A stretch of DNA of 64,000 nt from Sepiola atlantica (taxonomy: Eukaryota; Mollusca; Cephalopoda; Sepiida; Sepiolidae), in the NCBI GenBank assembly GCA_963556195.1, contig OY744551.1:8748135-8812134 (forward strand), read 5' to 3'. This document shows positions 33,001 through 45,580 of this stretch, one piece after another. Under the pieces are notes generated by a model that did not search any database, was not told where the DNA came from, and was given only the letters and a program-made list of their open reading frames with translations. Numbering within the stretch: position 1 is the first letter of the stretch; each line of letters begins with the position of its first letter. The position numbers were made by a program, and so were the translations under genes.

Positions 33001-34256
33001 TGTGAAACAGTGATTTCATCCGACGTATCTGCCCCCTTTATGGCGCACCGATATGCATCAGAGAGATCAGCCCCCCACGTAGAGAAAGGTGACGGTCTGG
33101 GAGGTGTCAATTTCGACCAATTGACACGAAATAAGGATTGGGCGGATGTGAAACAGTGGTTTCAGCGACGGAGTCGGCACCCTGGGGTGCACTGGAATGC
33201 ATCGGGGAGATCAGGCCCCACGTAGAAACAAGTGGAGATCTGGGAGCTAGTACATATTTTCGACTGACCAGACCTTAATCGCTGTGGGCGCCAGAAAGGC
33301 TGAAATTGGTTCTCGTGTTGACGTGGCGATTGAGCCCGCCCGAGAAATGACAATTTCCATGTGTCTGGCGGGCCCCGTTAATCGTAAATACTGGGGGAGA
33401 CATCAACAGGGAAAAGCAAGCGTGCCAGGCGCTATGTGTGCGGGCGCGGGCGGCGGAGATAGGATCGCCGATCGGGCTGTCACTTTTGATTGTGGCCAGA
33501 GCCTCCTCTTCCCGATGATTGTTTGATCTAGATAACGTCGGAGAGAGGCGAACCAGAACACCCCAATTGTCGTACCACACGACGAGAGGAGTGGGGACAC
33601 AGAAGAAGGGATGGGGGAAAGAAAGAGAGTAAGTCAGCATCGCGCGTACCACACGAAGAGAGAGAGGGAGAGAGAGAGAGGGAGAGAGAGAGTATGAGTT
33701 ATACGCTTTTCGTCTTTGTTATTTGACGCGAAAATGCGATCACAAAAGAGTTAGATCCAAGATTTCGTTCGGCACGGACGCGTTCTCGGCTAGGCGAGGC
33801 GTTGCGCGAACAATCGCTCTCGCTTGGCGTGGCGCGGCCCATAGCATTCCTCCACCATCGTTTTCCAACAGAGATTAACGTCTCAATTAATACCAACAGT
33901 CGTAAGAGTCCACACACACCGTTGAGTAGACAAGTTATATCTCGATTAAGGATTTGCAGTCGTAAAGAGATTCACACACGCACACAGAGAGACGGGATAG
34001 TTAGAAAAAAAACCATTATCGAAGAATAGACTTTGGGTTAAGGTTAAAAACCCACCGTTCATTTTTATTAAATAATTATGGTTATGAAAAGACCTAGCCG
34101 TTTGTCGAGTTATTCTATCGTGAATTGTCCTGCTAGGTAATCTTGCCTTCACAGAATCACGAGGTCGTCATTCATCTGACCCGGGGGAGATTCGAGCCAT
34201 CTTTCTTTTTACAGCCACTACAGACGAAATCACGAGCCAAAGAAAAGGTGTTCACA
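33001..34256 (+). repeat. 5' LTR
   Basis: It begins TGTGAAAC and ends GTGTTCACA (inverted TGTGAA/TTCACA termini). It contains two diverged tandem units of about 147 bp at its start (GTGAAACAGTGATTTC and GTGAAACAGTGGTTTC) and a GA-rich tract (33655-33690). Short ORFs inside it occur identically in the other LTR and are not genes. Confidence 0.93.
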
Positions 34257-34352
34257 GTCAGGAAGGATTCCTGCACCTGGGACGGTTCTCATTACATTAC
34301 ATTTGATGCCGTCACGAGGAAGAAGGAAGAGGAGGTGTGGGGTCCCCGCCAC

Positions 34353-34372
34353 AATGGTGCCGCGACCTAGGA
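34353..34372 (+). promoter_or_regulatory. Possible primer-binding site
   Basis: TGGTGCCGCGACCTAGGATC begins with TGG, as expected for pairing with a tRNA 3' CCA end, and resembles the TGGTGCCG-ACC type of PBS. It lies 97 bp inside the LTR end, farther than usual, so this is a weak call. Confidence 0.25.
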
Positions 34373-34534
34373 TCATGGTACTGTGAGGAGTGCCTGGCAA
34401 CCTCGGGAAAAGAAAGAGCAGAGCCAACCCACGGCAGAAAAAAAAAAAAAACAATTTTTTTTGCCGGCAGAACACTTTGAAAAAAAAATAGACAAAAAAA
34501 AAAACCCACGGCACAACGGACGATTTTTTTTTAC

Positions 34535-34800
34535 CGGCAGAGAGAAAGGACATCGACACCCGTGTTTGAAAAAAAAAAAGAAGAAAAATAGAAAAAGGAA
34601 AAGAAAAGAGAGAAACGGTTTAACGGGCATGTACACCCGTGTTTGAAAAAGAGAATAGAAAAAAGGAAAAGAAAAGAGAGAAACAGTTTAACGGGCATGT
34701 ACACCCGTGGTTGAAAAAGAGAATAGAAAAAAGGAAAAGAAAAGAGAGAAACAGTTTAACGGGCATGTACACCCGTGGTTGAAAAAAAAAAGAGAAAGAT
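34535..34800 (+). repeat. 68-bp tandem repeat in LTR-element leader, about 3.5 copies
   Basis: Each unit has a purine-rich stretch (AAGGAAAAGAAAAGAGAGAA) followed by ACGGGCATGTACACCCGTG, a near-palindrome able to form a hairpin (ACGGG/CCCGT). Confidence 0.85.
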
Positions 34801-35080
34801 AGAAAAAGAGATAGACTGAAAGAAAAAACGTTTTTTAGACTTTGAGATCGGTCTGGGACCGCAAACTTTTAGTCAATTGATTGAAAGGCCCAGAAGGACT
34901 CGAAAAATAATAAACCAGCCCAGAAGCGGAAGACCACAAGGGCAGCAGAGGAGAGGGGTAAGTGACTCATTGATTTCTCTTGTTCGCTTGCTCGGTTGTC
35001 GGTGTATCGATTGTTGTCCAAACTTTGCACGCGGTTTGGGTAGTTCTGTTGTTAGAGTGGTAAACTAGAACGCAAAGGGA

Positions 35081-35500
35081 ATGGGTTCGGAGGAAGACCC
35101 AGTAAATAGTGTAACAGGCATAGGGAGAGAAGAGACCAGAAAGATAGAAAGGCCGATAGGAGGGATACGAACACCCCCCCACAAAGGGGATCCCGTCGGT
35201 TCAATGGAGTGGTTAGCAGTAATTCAGAAGAAGAGGATGATTTATGGACTAGAAAATCACGAGATGGTGCTGCTCGCTCTAGAGGGAGCGAGGGGCCCAG
35301 CGTCGAGATTCATTGAGGGGAGGTATGTAGAGAACCCGGGGATCACTTGGACGGAGCTCCGCGAGCAGCTAGTGAGGCAATACGCCAGCGAGCGAACCGC
35401 GATTGAGGCCGTACGCAAGTTGACCCGGCTAAGGTTAAGCAATGGCGAGGAAAGGCCTGGGAGAAGGAAAACGGTGGGGGCAGGGCGAGGCCGGGGCCCC
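35081..35500 (+). pseudogene. LTR-element gag, capsid-like part
   Basis: The frame from ATG 35081 encodes a hydrophilic N-terminus and then S-M-E-W-L-A-V-I-Q-K-K-R, LLALEGARGPASRFIEGRYV and W-T-E-L-R-E-Q-L-V-R-Q-Y-A-S-E-R-T-A. The pattern of an A-x-x-F-I/L-x-x-R segment followed by W-x-E-L-R-x-x-L-x-x-Q-Y is typical of retrotransposon capsid domains. The frame stays open to 35770, but from about 35470 it no longer looks like gag. The zinc-knuckle part continues in another frame (35503-35751), so there is a frameshift or missing sequence between them. No pol follows. Confidence 0.65.
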
Positions 35501-35502
35501 GA

Positions 35503-35754
35503 ATGGAGAGAGGGGGCGGAGAGGATTGGGAGGCAGACTCCGATCCTAGAAGGAAGGCATGGGACCTTCAAAATGAGTACGATAGGCCCGCACCGGCCAG
35601 ACAGGTATCAGTCCGCTGGACCTGCAGGGGTGAGGGGCATAGAGCAGCAGAGTGTCCCACAAATTATGGGCGCCCACGCAGCTCGGTTAGACCGAACTGC
35701 ACTAGGTGTGGTCGGTTCGGACATGAGAGTCGGTGGTGCACAGCAGCATAGATC
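35503..35754 (+). pseudogene. LTR-element gag, zinc-knuckle (nucleocapsid-like) part
   Basis: This frame is shifted relative to the capsid part. It encodes two zinc knuckles near its end: C-R-G-E-G-H-R-A-A-E-C and C-T-R-C-G-R-F-G-H-E-S-R-W-C. The second is a complete C-x2-C-x4-H-x4-C. The first has Arg where the first Cys should be. Arg/Pro/Tyr-rich sequence precedes them and a TAG follows. CCHC knuckles bind the element RNA during packaging. The lost Cys and the frameshift suggest the element does not make its own functional Gag and is mobilised in trans, if at all. Confidence 0.65.
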
Positions 35755-35900
35755 GGAGGTGAGGAATTAGGATTCCGAACCTTAGTGTGCCACCTGACAC
35801 TAGGGTAAAGAACCAGGGAAGCGCCCAGAGGCCACCCCACAGAGTATAAAAAGTAGGGTGGCCCCCAGAATGATAAGTTTAGTGAAAGATAGCGAAATTA

Positions 35901-36358
35901 AATGGGAAGAAGACGGGCTTGGGTTTTGTTCGCCGGTTTATGAGAAACCGCAAGAAGCAATGAACCCCCCCGTAGAGAGAGATCGAATTAAACGCGACTG
36001 CTGGGTCGGTTGACCAGTCCAGCGAGTGGGAGGAGAGCGGCCAAATACCCCCCTGCCCAGCTCCAGAAGAGACTGAGAGAAAATCGGTTAGCCAAAAAGG
36101 TAGAGGAATTACCTATGAAGTTACGGTAGAATGGGAAGAAGACGGGCTTGGGTTTTGTTCGCCGGTTTATGAGAAACCGCAAGAAGCAATGAACCCCCCC
36201 GTAGAGAGAGATCGAATTAAACGCGACTGCTAGGTCGGTTGACGAGTCCAGCGAGTGGGAGGAGAGCGGCAAAATACCCCCCTGCCCAGCTCCAGAAGGG
36301 ACTGAGAGAAAATCGGTTAGCCAAAAAGGTAGAGGAATTACCTATGAAGTTACAGTAG
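35901..36358 (+). repeat. 229-bp direct duplication inside LTR element
   Basis: AATGGGAAGAAGACGGGCTT at 35901 recurs at 36130 and the whole 229 bp is repeated once with a handful of differences. Confidence 0.9.
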
Positions 36359-38086
36359 AGGGGAGCAGAACGCCCCACCACAGAATAGCAGGAAAGCCAA
36401 GCCAAAGATAGTCAGGGACCTGGGGGAGAGGCCGAGGTCGTGCTGTGTCGCATTCGTTGGCTCCACCGCACGCAGGGAGGGCCCCCATGCGTGTGCGGTG
36501 CTGGTGGTTGTGGCGCGGACAGTTGTCTTGGATGCCCCCCCCCCCCCCGAGATAAACGGACATATAAGGATAGAAAGAGATGCATAACTGGGACCGATGG
36601 AGGGTCGTCGTGGTTAGATCCAAATGATCGATCACAAGTAGTAATATACCTGCAGCTGGATGGGCTGTTGCCGAACGACCAGGCAGATATATAGTGAGTT
36701 GTAAAAGCAAAAGAAAGTTGAAGTAATCGACAGATGTTCGAACCACCGTGAATATGACAGATTGTGGTGCGCCTTACGAAAGGGCACAGAAGTAATGATA
36801 AGCGAAGAGAAGGATATGAGATCCTATCTAAGATAGATAGTGTTGATACAGACGAAGCAGAAGAAATCAGTGGCCCCCCGTTGCTGGGAGAGGCACTCGA
36901 TGAGTAATTAGGGACAGTGTCGGGAAGCGATGAGAGAATGATTATGAAGAAATTGGAAGTTATAGGGAAGAACCAAAAGGGTTACTATCGCATGCAGCCA
37001 GGGAAGGCGCATCGATATCGAATGTCACCGGGCCGAAGTGAGCCAAGAAGGTGTTAGTCTGAGAGAATTGTTTTCCCAGAGAAGGGAACGGAAGAGAATC
37101 TGGCCGAGGTGGCCGACGCAATGATAGTGACGGTATGCGAACCAGACAGGTCCGTACCAAGAGAATTTTGTATGTTGATACTGACGAGTGAGTGCACAGG
37201 TGCACAGTTGGATATGCAATCGCTAAGACACTTGTCGCCGAATATAATCATCTCGGCAGATTAAGGCCGAATTACCAAATCGTTTGAGATTACCGGTCGA
37301 CCCCATCGAACAGTTATGAAAGTATTATAATGTTAAAATGCGTTGCATAACCAGAAGGTAACAAGCTATTAGCTTTAGAGAGATTGAGGGTTCGATTAAC
37401 CCCGTCAGGAAGGGAAAATTCACGTTAAAAGGTAGAACTAGACACGGGCACGATAGGGCTTGGTCGATGTTAGTGAGAATTGTGCACATAAATAATAGGG
37501 TTAGCTTTTGCAGAAAAGACAAAGGGCGCGAGAAAGACATAGGGAGAAATTGGACGGCGCGAGCACACCGACGGCCGAGTGCATGAGCGAGGGAGGGTTA
37601 CCCTTGAGTACACTTCACCCAGATCGCGAGCGGGAGCAGGAATCGCTGCCCGTGTCGGAAATCCGGGTGGATGACCAGTGAAGAAGTAGAGATTGATTCC
37701 GAGGAGAGGGTGACGGTGACGTAATTTGTAAGGGGCGTTGCGAGCTCCAATTTGTATTAACAAACTTTTAATTGCATGCATAATAATTCATTTTGTCACC
37801 TACCCACCTCCCAACACAGAAACAACAAAATGCATACGCACATACACACATACATACGTAGTCCTGATGTTTTAATAGACTGGAAAGAGAAAAAGAAGGA
37901 CAGACCAAAAGAAAACAGAACAGAAAAAGAAAACTTTTTGTTCCATTGTTTAGCTACAGTTATTTCTTAATTTTTGATTATTATTGTTTTGATTGTATTA
38001 TCCGTTGTTCTCTCTGTGTGTGGGGAAAGGTAACGGTCTGGGAGATGTCAATTGCAACCAAGTGACACGAAATAAGGGTGGACGGA
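36359..38086. other. LTR-element interior without coding domains
   Basis: Only short ORFs are present. One frame near 37429 reads V-E-L-D-T-G-T, like a protease active site, but without supporting context. No RT, RNase H or integrase motif is found, so pol appears deleted or replaced. Confidence 0.55.
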
Positions 38087-38742
38087 TGTGAAACAGTGAT
38101 TTCATCCGACGTATCTGCCCCCTTTATGGCGCACCGATATGCATCAGAGAGATCAGCCCCCCACGTAGAGAAAGGTGACGGTCTGGGAGGTGTCAATTTC
38201 GACCAATTGACACGAAATAAGGATTGGGCGGATGTGAAACAGTGGTTTCAGCGACGGAGTCGGCACCCTGGGGTGCACTGGAATGCATCGGGGAGATCAG
38301 GCCCCACGTAGAAACAAGTGGAGATCTGGGAGCTAGTACATATTTTCGACTGACCAGACCTTAATCGCTGTGGGCGCCAGAAAGGCTGAAATTGGTTCTC
38401 GTGTTGACGTGGCGATTGAGCCCGCCCGAGAAATGACAATTTCCATGTGTCTGGCGGGCCCCGTTAATCGTAAATACTGGGGGAGACATCAACAGGGAAA
38501 AGCAAGCGTGCCAGGCGCTATGTGTGCGGGCGCGGGCGGCGGAGATAGGATCGCCGATCGGGCTGTCACTTTTGATTGTGGCCAGAGCCTCCTCTTCCCG
38601 ATGATTGTTTGATCTAGATAACGTCGGAGAGAGGCGAACCAGAACACCCCAATTGTCGTACCACACGACGAGAGGAGTGGGGACACAGAAGAAGGGATGG
38701 GGGAAAGAAAGAGAGTAAGTCAGCATCGCGCGTACCACACGA

Positions 38743-38777
<35 letters not shown>

Positions 38778-39342
38778 GTATGAGTTATACGCTTTTCGTC
38801 TTTGTTATTTGACGCGAAAATGCGATCACAAAAGAGTTAGATCCAAGATTTCGTTCGGCACGGACGCGTTCTCGGCTAGGCGAGGCGTTGCGCGAACAAT
38901 CGCTCTCGCTTGGCGTGGCGCGGCCCATAGCATTCCTCCACCATCGTTTTCCAACAGAGATTAACGTCTCAATTAATACCAACAGTCGTAAGAGTCCACA
39001 CACACCGTTGAGTAGACAAGTTATATCTCGATTAAGGATTTGCAGTCGTAAAGAGATTCACACACGCACACAGAGAGACGGGATAGTTAGAAAAAAAACC
39101 ATTATCGAAGAATAGACTTTGGGTTAAGGTTAAAAACCCACCGTTCATTTTTATTAAATAATTATGGTTATGAAAAGACCTAGCCGTTTGTCGAGTTATT
39201 CTATCGTGAATTGTCCTGCTAGGTAATCTTGCCTTCACAGAATCACGAGGTCGTCATTCATCTGACCCGGGGGTGATTCGAGCCATCTTTCTTTTTACAG
39301 CCACTACAGACGAAATCACGAGCCAAAGAAAAGGTGTTCACA
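38087..39342 (+). repeat. 3' LTR
   Basis: Same length (1256 bp) as the 5' LTR. I noticed two differences: one base in the GA tract and A/T in CCGGGGG(A/T)GATTC. The 69 bp just upstream (38018-38086) are a diverged partial copy of LTR-internal sequence. Confidence 0.93.
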
Positions 39343-40080
39343 ATCAAGGCCAAAAGCCACCTGAGGATGAAAAGGGGTACTGGCAGTTAAATGATCACGA
39401 ATATTATTAGAGGATTGAAAATAATGAATGGAATAAAAAAAAATTTATTACTTTTTAGGACGTTCTTTTTTTTTTAAATAGAAATCGCTCCAGACAAGAT
39501 ATGAAGCCACTTGATCTAAGGAACTAAAAAATGCCACTTTAAAGTAAAAAAAAAATAGCATAATAAGTGTTATATGGATTCCGACCCAGAAAACAGCAAT
39601 TCTTTCTCCTTTGTAAGAAACATCGCTCATGGAATGTCTGGACTAAAAGACAAAATAGAGGGAAGCGAGAGTTACAAGGCTGCCGAAATTAAACCCACCA
39701 GTCACTTTCTGCTCTCCAGTATTTGTTGACATTGGATTTGGATATGACCATGTTGTAACCTGCAGGGAAGCAATCCTATGGTAATGTGTTTCACACATGG
39801 GAATATTTTTATAATAATGAGTCATTACTTACCAAGGTCAAAAGCTACTCAAGGATAAGGGTTAATGGGATTGTCGGTTGGATGATGAACAATACCATGA
39901 GAGGATTGACAATGATGAGTGGACAGTGCGGAATTTAATTATTTAATAGGACTGTCTGATAATAGTTTGTTGACATTGGACTTGAAGACGACCATGTTGT
40001 AGCCTGCAGGGAAGCAGATTGGAAATTCCTGGCAAGAAACTCTGTTCATGGACGTTCTATTGTATATTAAGCACAAGGAG
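39343..40080 (+). repeat. Dispersed repeat, interrupted by the LTR element
   Basis: Two related blocks occur (39343-39800 and 39820-40080), sharing CTTA-CAAGG-CAAAAGC, AGAGGATTGA-AATGATGA, GTTGACATTGGA-TTGGA and AACCTGCAGGGAAGCA. Part of the same family lies in the mariner-type MITE at 16730-16860. Confidence 0.6.
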
Positions 40081-41043
40081 GAAGAAAAAAAAAGATATTA
40101 GCAGTTGTGGTAACAAGACGAGTTCTTTCTGTGGATGTCTTACAAAGAATAACCAGAGAGCTCATTTTTCATTTTGAAAAACGAATTGCATTTCTTTTTT
40201 TTTTTTTTATTTATTCAGTTTTAACTTCAAGGTAAGTGATTTAATATTAAAATCTAACGGCCGACCGCCGACCGACCCCAAGCGAATGTGTTGTGGTTTT
40301 CTTCTTCGTCGTTTTCTGTCGATGTCGATTCTAGTATTGGCGATTGCCGAACGTGAAGCATTGGTTTACAATTTACATATATTATAAAAACAACAAATAC
40401 AGACATTTTATACAAGCGACTGTTGAACATGTGTGTGTCGTTGGGGCCCCATCGTTAGTGTCTCTATTTCTGAGTAAAGCCTCTCATCTCTAAAGTTTAG
40501 GATCTCAGCCTACCCGTCTATCTCTTCAAGGTCCCTCTCAAACCCATATGCTCAACCAGCCAGCGTCCCACAAATATATCTACTCTAAACCGGAAACTAG
40601 ATAAGATACATCTGATCCTCTCTCAGCTTACCACTGGAAACTGGCCTTTTTCGCATTTTTATTTCTCAACTTACGTTTATATATATATATATATATATGA
40701 GAGAAAGAGAAAGAGAGAAATCGTTCCTCTATGGACTCATCAGAAAACCACAAAGTTCTCAATCAGAGAAATTCATAGCGATGCAATAAACAAAATTCCA
40801 AAAAACAAACAACTCACATTTAATTCATTTCCAGAAAGAGCAGCCATATTGTATTATATTGTATACTTTTTACATATATATATATATATATATGTGTGTG
40901 CGAGAGAACAAAATGATGATAAAACAAATGTAAAGTTACATATTTTACAAGTTGATTATATTTAAAAATTACTACAATAAATAATTTATAAGAAATGCTT
41001 TAATCCATAGCTTTTCAAAAAAAAAAGTCTTATCATCAGAGAG
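40081..41043. other. Intron sequence without recognised features
   Basis: TA microsatellites at 40678-40698 and 40872-40892. No gene. Confidence 0.55.
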
Positions 41044-44000
41044 AAAAAAAATGACTTATTAAACATTGATTAAAATTATTAATTTGAAAAAAAAAATGAC
41101 TTATTAAACATTGATTAAAATTATTAATTTAAAAAAAATGACTTATAAAACATTGATTAAAATTATTAATTTAAAAATATGACTTATTAAACATTGATTA
41201 AAATTATTAATTTGAAGAAAAAAAATGACTTATTAAACCTTGATTAAAATTATTAATTTGAAGAAAAAAAATGACTTATTAAACCTTGATTAAAATTATT
41301 AATTTGAAAAAAAATGACTTATTAAACATTGATTAAAATTATTAATTTAAAAAAAAATGATTTATTAAACATTGATTAAAATTATTAATTTAAAAAAATG
41401 ATTTATTAAACATTGATTAAAATTATTAATTTTTAAAAAAATTACTTATTAAACATTGATTAAAATTATTAATTTGAAGAAAAAAATGACTTATTAAACA
41501 TTGATTAAAATTATTAATTTGATAAAAAATGACTTATTAAACATTGATTAAAATTATTAATTTGAAAAACAAAATAACTTATTAAACATTGATTAAAATT
41601 ATTAATTTGAAAAACAAAATAACTTATTAAACATTGATTAAAATTATTAATTTGAAAAAAAAATGACTTATTAAACATTGATTAAAATTATTAATTTGAA
41701 AAAAATGACTTATTAAACATTGATTAAAATTATTAATTTGAAAAAAATGACTTATTAAACATTGATTAAAATTATTAATTTGAAAAAAATGACTTATTAA
41801 ACATTGATTAAAATTATTAATTTGAAAAAAAAATGACTTATAAAACATTGATTAAAATTATTAATTTGAAAAAAAAAATGACTTATTAAACATTGATTAA
41901 AATTATTAATTTGAAAAAAATGACTTATAAAACATTGATTAAAATTATTAATTTAAAAAAAAAATGACTTATAAAACATTGATTAAAATTATTAATTTGA
42001 AGAAAAAAAATGATTTATTAAACCTTGATAAAAATTATTAATTTGAAGAAAAAAAATGATTTATTAAACCTTGATTAAAATTATTAATTTGAAGAAACAA
42101 ATGATTTATTAAACATTGAATAAAATTATTAATTTGAAAAAAAAATTATTTATTAAACATGAATTAAAATTATTAATTTAAAAAAAAAATGACTTATAAA
42201 ACATTGATTAAAATTATTAATTTAAAAAAAAATGACTTATTAAACATTGATTAAAATTATTAATTTGATAAAAAATGACTTATTAAACAATGATTAAAAT
42301 TATTAATTTGAAAAACAAAATAACTTATTAAACATCGATTAAAATTATTAATTTGAAAAACAAAATAACTTATTAAACATTGATTAAAATTATTAATTTG
42401 AAAAAAAAATGACTTATTAAACATTGATTAAAATTATTAATTTGAAAAACAAAATAACTTATTAAACATTGATTAAAATTATTAATTTGAAAAAAATGAC
42501 TTATTAAACATTGATTAAAATTATTAATTTGAAAAAAATGACTTATTAAACATTGATTAAAATTATTAATTTGAAAAAAAAATGACTTATAAAACATTGA
42601 TTAAAATTATTAATTTGAAAAAAAAAATGACTTATTAAACATTGATTAAAATTATTAATTTGAAAAAAATGACTTATAAAACATTGATTAAAATTATTAA
42701 TTTAAAAAAAAATGACTTATAAAACATTGATTAAAATTATTAATTTGAAGAAAAAAAATGATTTATTAAACCTTGATAAAAATTATTAATTTGAAGAAAA
42801 AAAATGATTTATTAAACCTTGATTAAAATTATTAATTTGAAGAAACAAATGATTTATTAAACATTGAATAAAATTATCAATTTGAAAAAAAAAATGATTT
42901 ATTTAACATTGATTAAAATTATTAATTTAAAAAAAAATGACTTATTAAACATTGATTAAAATTATTAATTTGATAAAAAATGACTTATTAAACATTGATT
43001 AAAATTATTAATTTGAAAAAAATGACTTATTAAACATTGATTTAAATTAATTTGAAAAACAAAATAACTTATTAAACATTGATTAAAATTATTAATTTGA
43101 AAAACAAAATAACTTATTAAACATTGATTAAAATTATTAATTTGAAAAAAAAATGACTTATTAAACATTGATTAAAATTATTAATTTGAAAAAAATGACT
43201 TATTAAACATTGATTAAAATTATTAATTTGAAAAAAAAAATGACTTATTAAACATTGATTAAAATTATTAATTTGAAAAAAATGACTTATAAAACATTGA
43301 TTAAAATTATTAATTTGAAGAAAAAAAATGATTTATTAAACCTTGATTAAAATTTTTAATTTGAAGAAAAAAATGATTTATTAAACCTTGATTAAAATTA
43401 TTAATTTGAAGAAACAAATGATTTATTAAACATTGAATAAAATTATTAATTTGAAAAAAAAAATGATTTATTTAACATTGATTAAAATTATTAATTTTAA
43501 AAAAAAATGACATATAAAACATTGATTAAAATTATTAATTTTAAAAAAAATGACTTATTAAACATTGATTAAAATTATTAATTTGATAAAAAATGACTTA
43601 TTAAACATTGATTAAAATTATTAATTTGAAAAAAATGACTTATTAAACATTGATTTAAATTATTAATTTGAAAAACAAAATAACTTATTAAACATTACTT
43701 AAAATTATTAATTTGAAAAAAAAATGATTAAACATTGATTAAAATTATTAATTAAAAAAAATGATTTATTAAACATTGATTCAAATTATTAATTTTAAAA
43801 AAATGACTTATTAAACATTGATTAAAATTATTAATTTGAAGAAAAAAATGACTTATAAAACATTGATTAAAATTATTAATTTGAAGAAAAAAATGACTTA
43901 TTAACATTGATTAAAATTATTAATTTGAAGAAAAAAAATGATTTATTAAACCTTTATTAAAATTATTTTGAAGAAACAAATGATTTATTAAACATTGAAT

Positions 44001-45580
44001 AAAATTATTAATTTGAAGAAAAAAAATGATTTATTAAACATTGATTAAAATTATTAATTTGAAAAAAATGACTCATAAAACATTGATTAAAATTATTAAT
44101 TTTAAAAAAATGACTTATTAAACATTGATTAAAATTATTAATTTGATAAAAAATGACTTATTAAACATTGATTAAAATTATTAATTTGAAAAAAATGACT
44201 TATTAAACATTGATTTAAATTATTAATTTGAAAAACAAAATAACTTATTAAACATTGATGAAAATTATTAATTTGAAAAAAAAAATGATTAAACATTGAT
44301 TAAAATTATTAATTAAAAAAAATGATTTATAAAACATTGATTAAAATTATTAATTTTAAAAAAATTACTTATTAAACATTGATTAAAATAATTAATTTGA
44401 AGAAAAAAATGACTTATTAAACATTGATTAAAATTATTAATTAGAAGAAAAAAATGTACTTATTAAACATTGATTTTAATTATTAATTTGAAGAAAAAAT
44501 GACCTATTAACATTGATTAAAATTATTAATTTGAAAAAAAAATGACTTATTAAACATTGATTAAAATTATTTATTTGAAAAAAAAATGACTTATTAAACA
44601 TTGATTAAAATTATTAATTTGAAAAAAAATGTATTTATTAAACATTGATTAAAATTAATTATTTAGAACAAAAATGACTTATCAAACATTGATTAAAATT
44701 ATTTATTTGAAAAAAAAATGATTTATTAAACATTGATTAAAATTATTAATTTTGAAAAAAAATGATTTATTAAACATTGATTAAAATTATTAATTTTAAA
44801 AAAAATGACTTATTAAACATTGATTAAAATTATTAATTTAGAAAATAAAATGACTTATTAAACATTGATTAAAATTATTAATTTAAAAAAAATGACATAT
44901 TAAACATTGATTAAAATTATTAATTTGAAAAAAAATGTCTTATTAAACATTGATTAAAATTATTAATTTTTAAAAAAATTACTTATTAAACATTGATTAA
45001 AATTATTAATTTTTAAAAAAATGACTTATTAAACATTGATTAAAATTATTAATTTGAAAAAAAATGACTTATTAAACATTGATTAAAATTATTAATTTGA
45101 AAAAAAATGACTTATTAAACATTGATTAAAATTATTAATTTGAAAAAAAAATGACTTATAAAACATTGATAAAAATTATTAATTTGAAAAAAAATTACTT
45201 ATTAAACATTTATTAAAATTATTAATTTAGAACAAAAAATGATTCATTAAACATTGATTAAAATTATTAATTAAGAACAAAATGATTTATTAAACATTGA
45301 ATAAAATTATTAATTTGAAAAAAAAATGATTTATTAAACATTGATTAAAATTATTAATTTAAAAAGAAATGACTTATTAAACATTGATTAAAATTATTAA
45401 TATGAAAAAAAATGACTTATTAAACATTGATTAAAATTATTAATTTGAAGAAAAAAATGACTTATTAAACATTGATTTAAATTATTAATTTGAAAAAAAA
45501 ATGACTTATTAAACATTGATTAAAATTATTAATTTTTAAAAAAATGACTTATTAAACATTGATTAAAATTATTAATTTTG
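41044..45580 (+). repeat. A/T-rich minisatellite, unit about 42 bp, roughly 105-110 copies
   Basis: The unit is TGACTTATTAAACATTGATT followed by AAAATTATTAATTTGA and A4-A9. Period varies with the A-run. Blocks with AAACCTTGAT and GAAGAAACAAATGA variants recur near 42000, 42747, 43318 and 43926, showing multi-unit duplication. Decay is greatest towards the right end. Confidence 0.95.

Larger units (their letters stand above)
33001..39342 (+). mobile_element. Complete non-autonomous LTR retrotransposon, 6.3 kb
   Basis: Two direct LTRs of 1256 bp enclose 3830 bp with gag-like sequence but no recognisable protease, reverse transcriptase or integrase. ATC is present on both flanks (32998-33000 and 39343-39345), a possible 3-bp target duplication. 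Joining the flanks gives CACTTATCAAGG, found uninterrupted in related repeats at 16742 and (as CTTACCAAGG) near 39828, which confirms the boundaries. Orientation follows the gag-like frames. The superfamily (Ty3/gypsy or BEL) cannot be decided without pol. Confidence 0.9.

Noticed and set aside
33275..33652. ORFs inside the LTRs (125 and 80 codons, identical at 38361 and 38370)
   Set aside because: Duplicated only because the LTRs are duplicated. No domain, and overlapping on both strands.
37429..37450. V-E-L-D-T-G-T resembling a retroviral-type protease active site
   Set aside because: Seven residues without the flanking flap or fold sequence, and the surrounding frame is short. Too weak to call pol.
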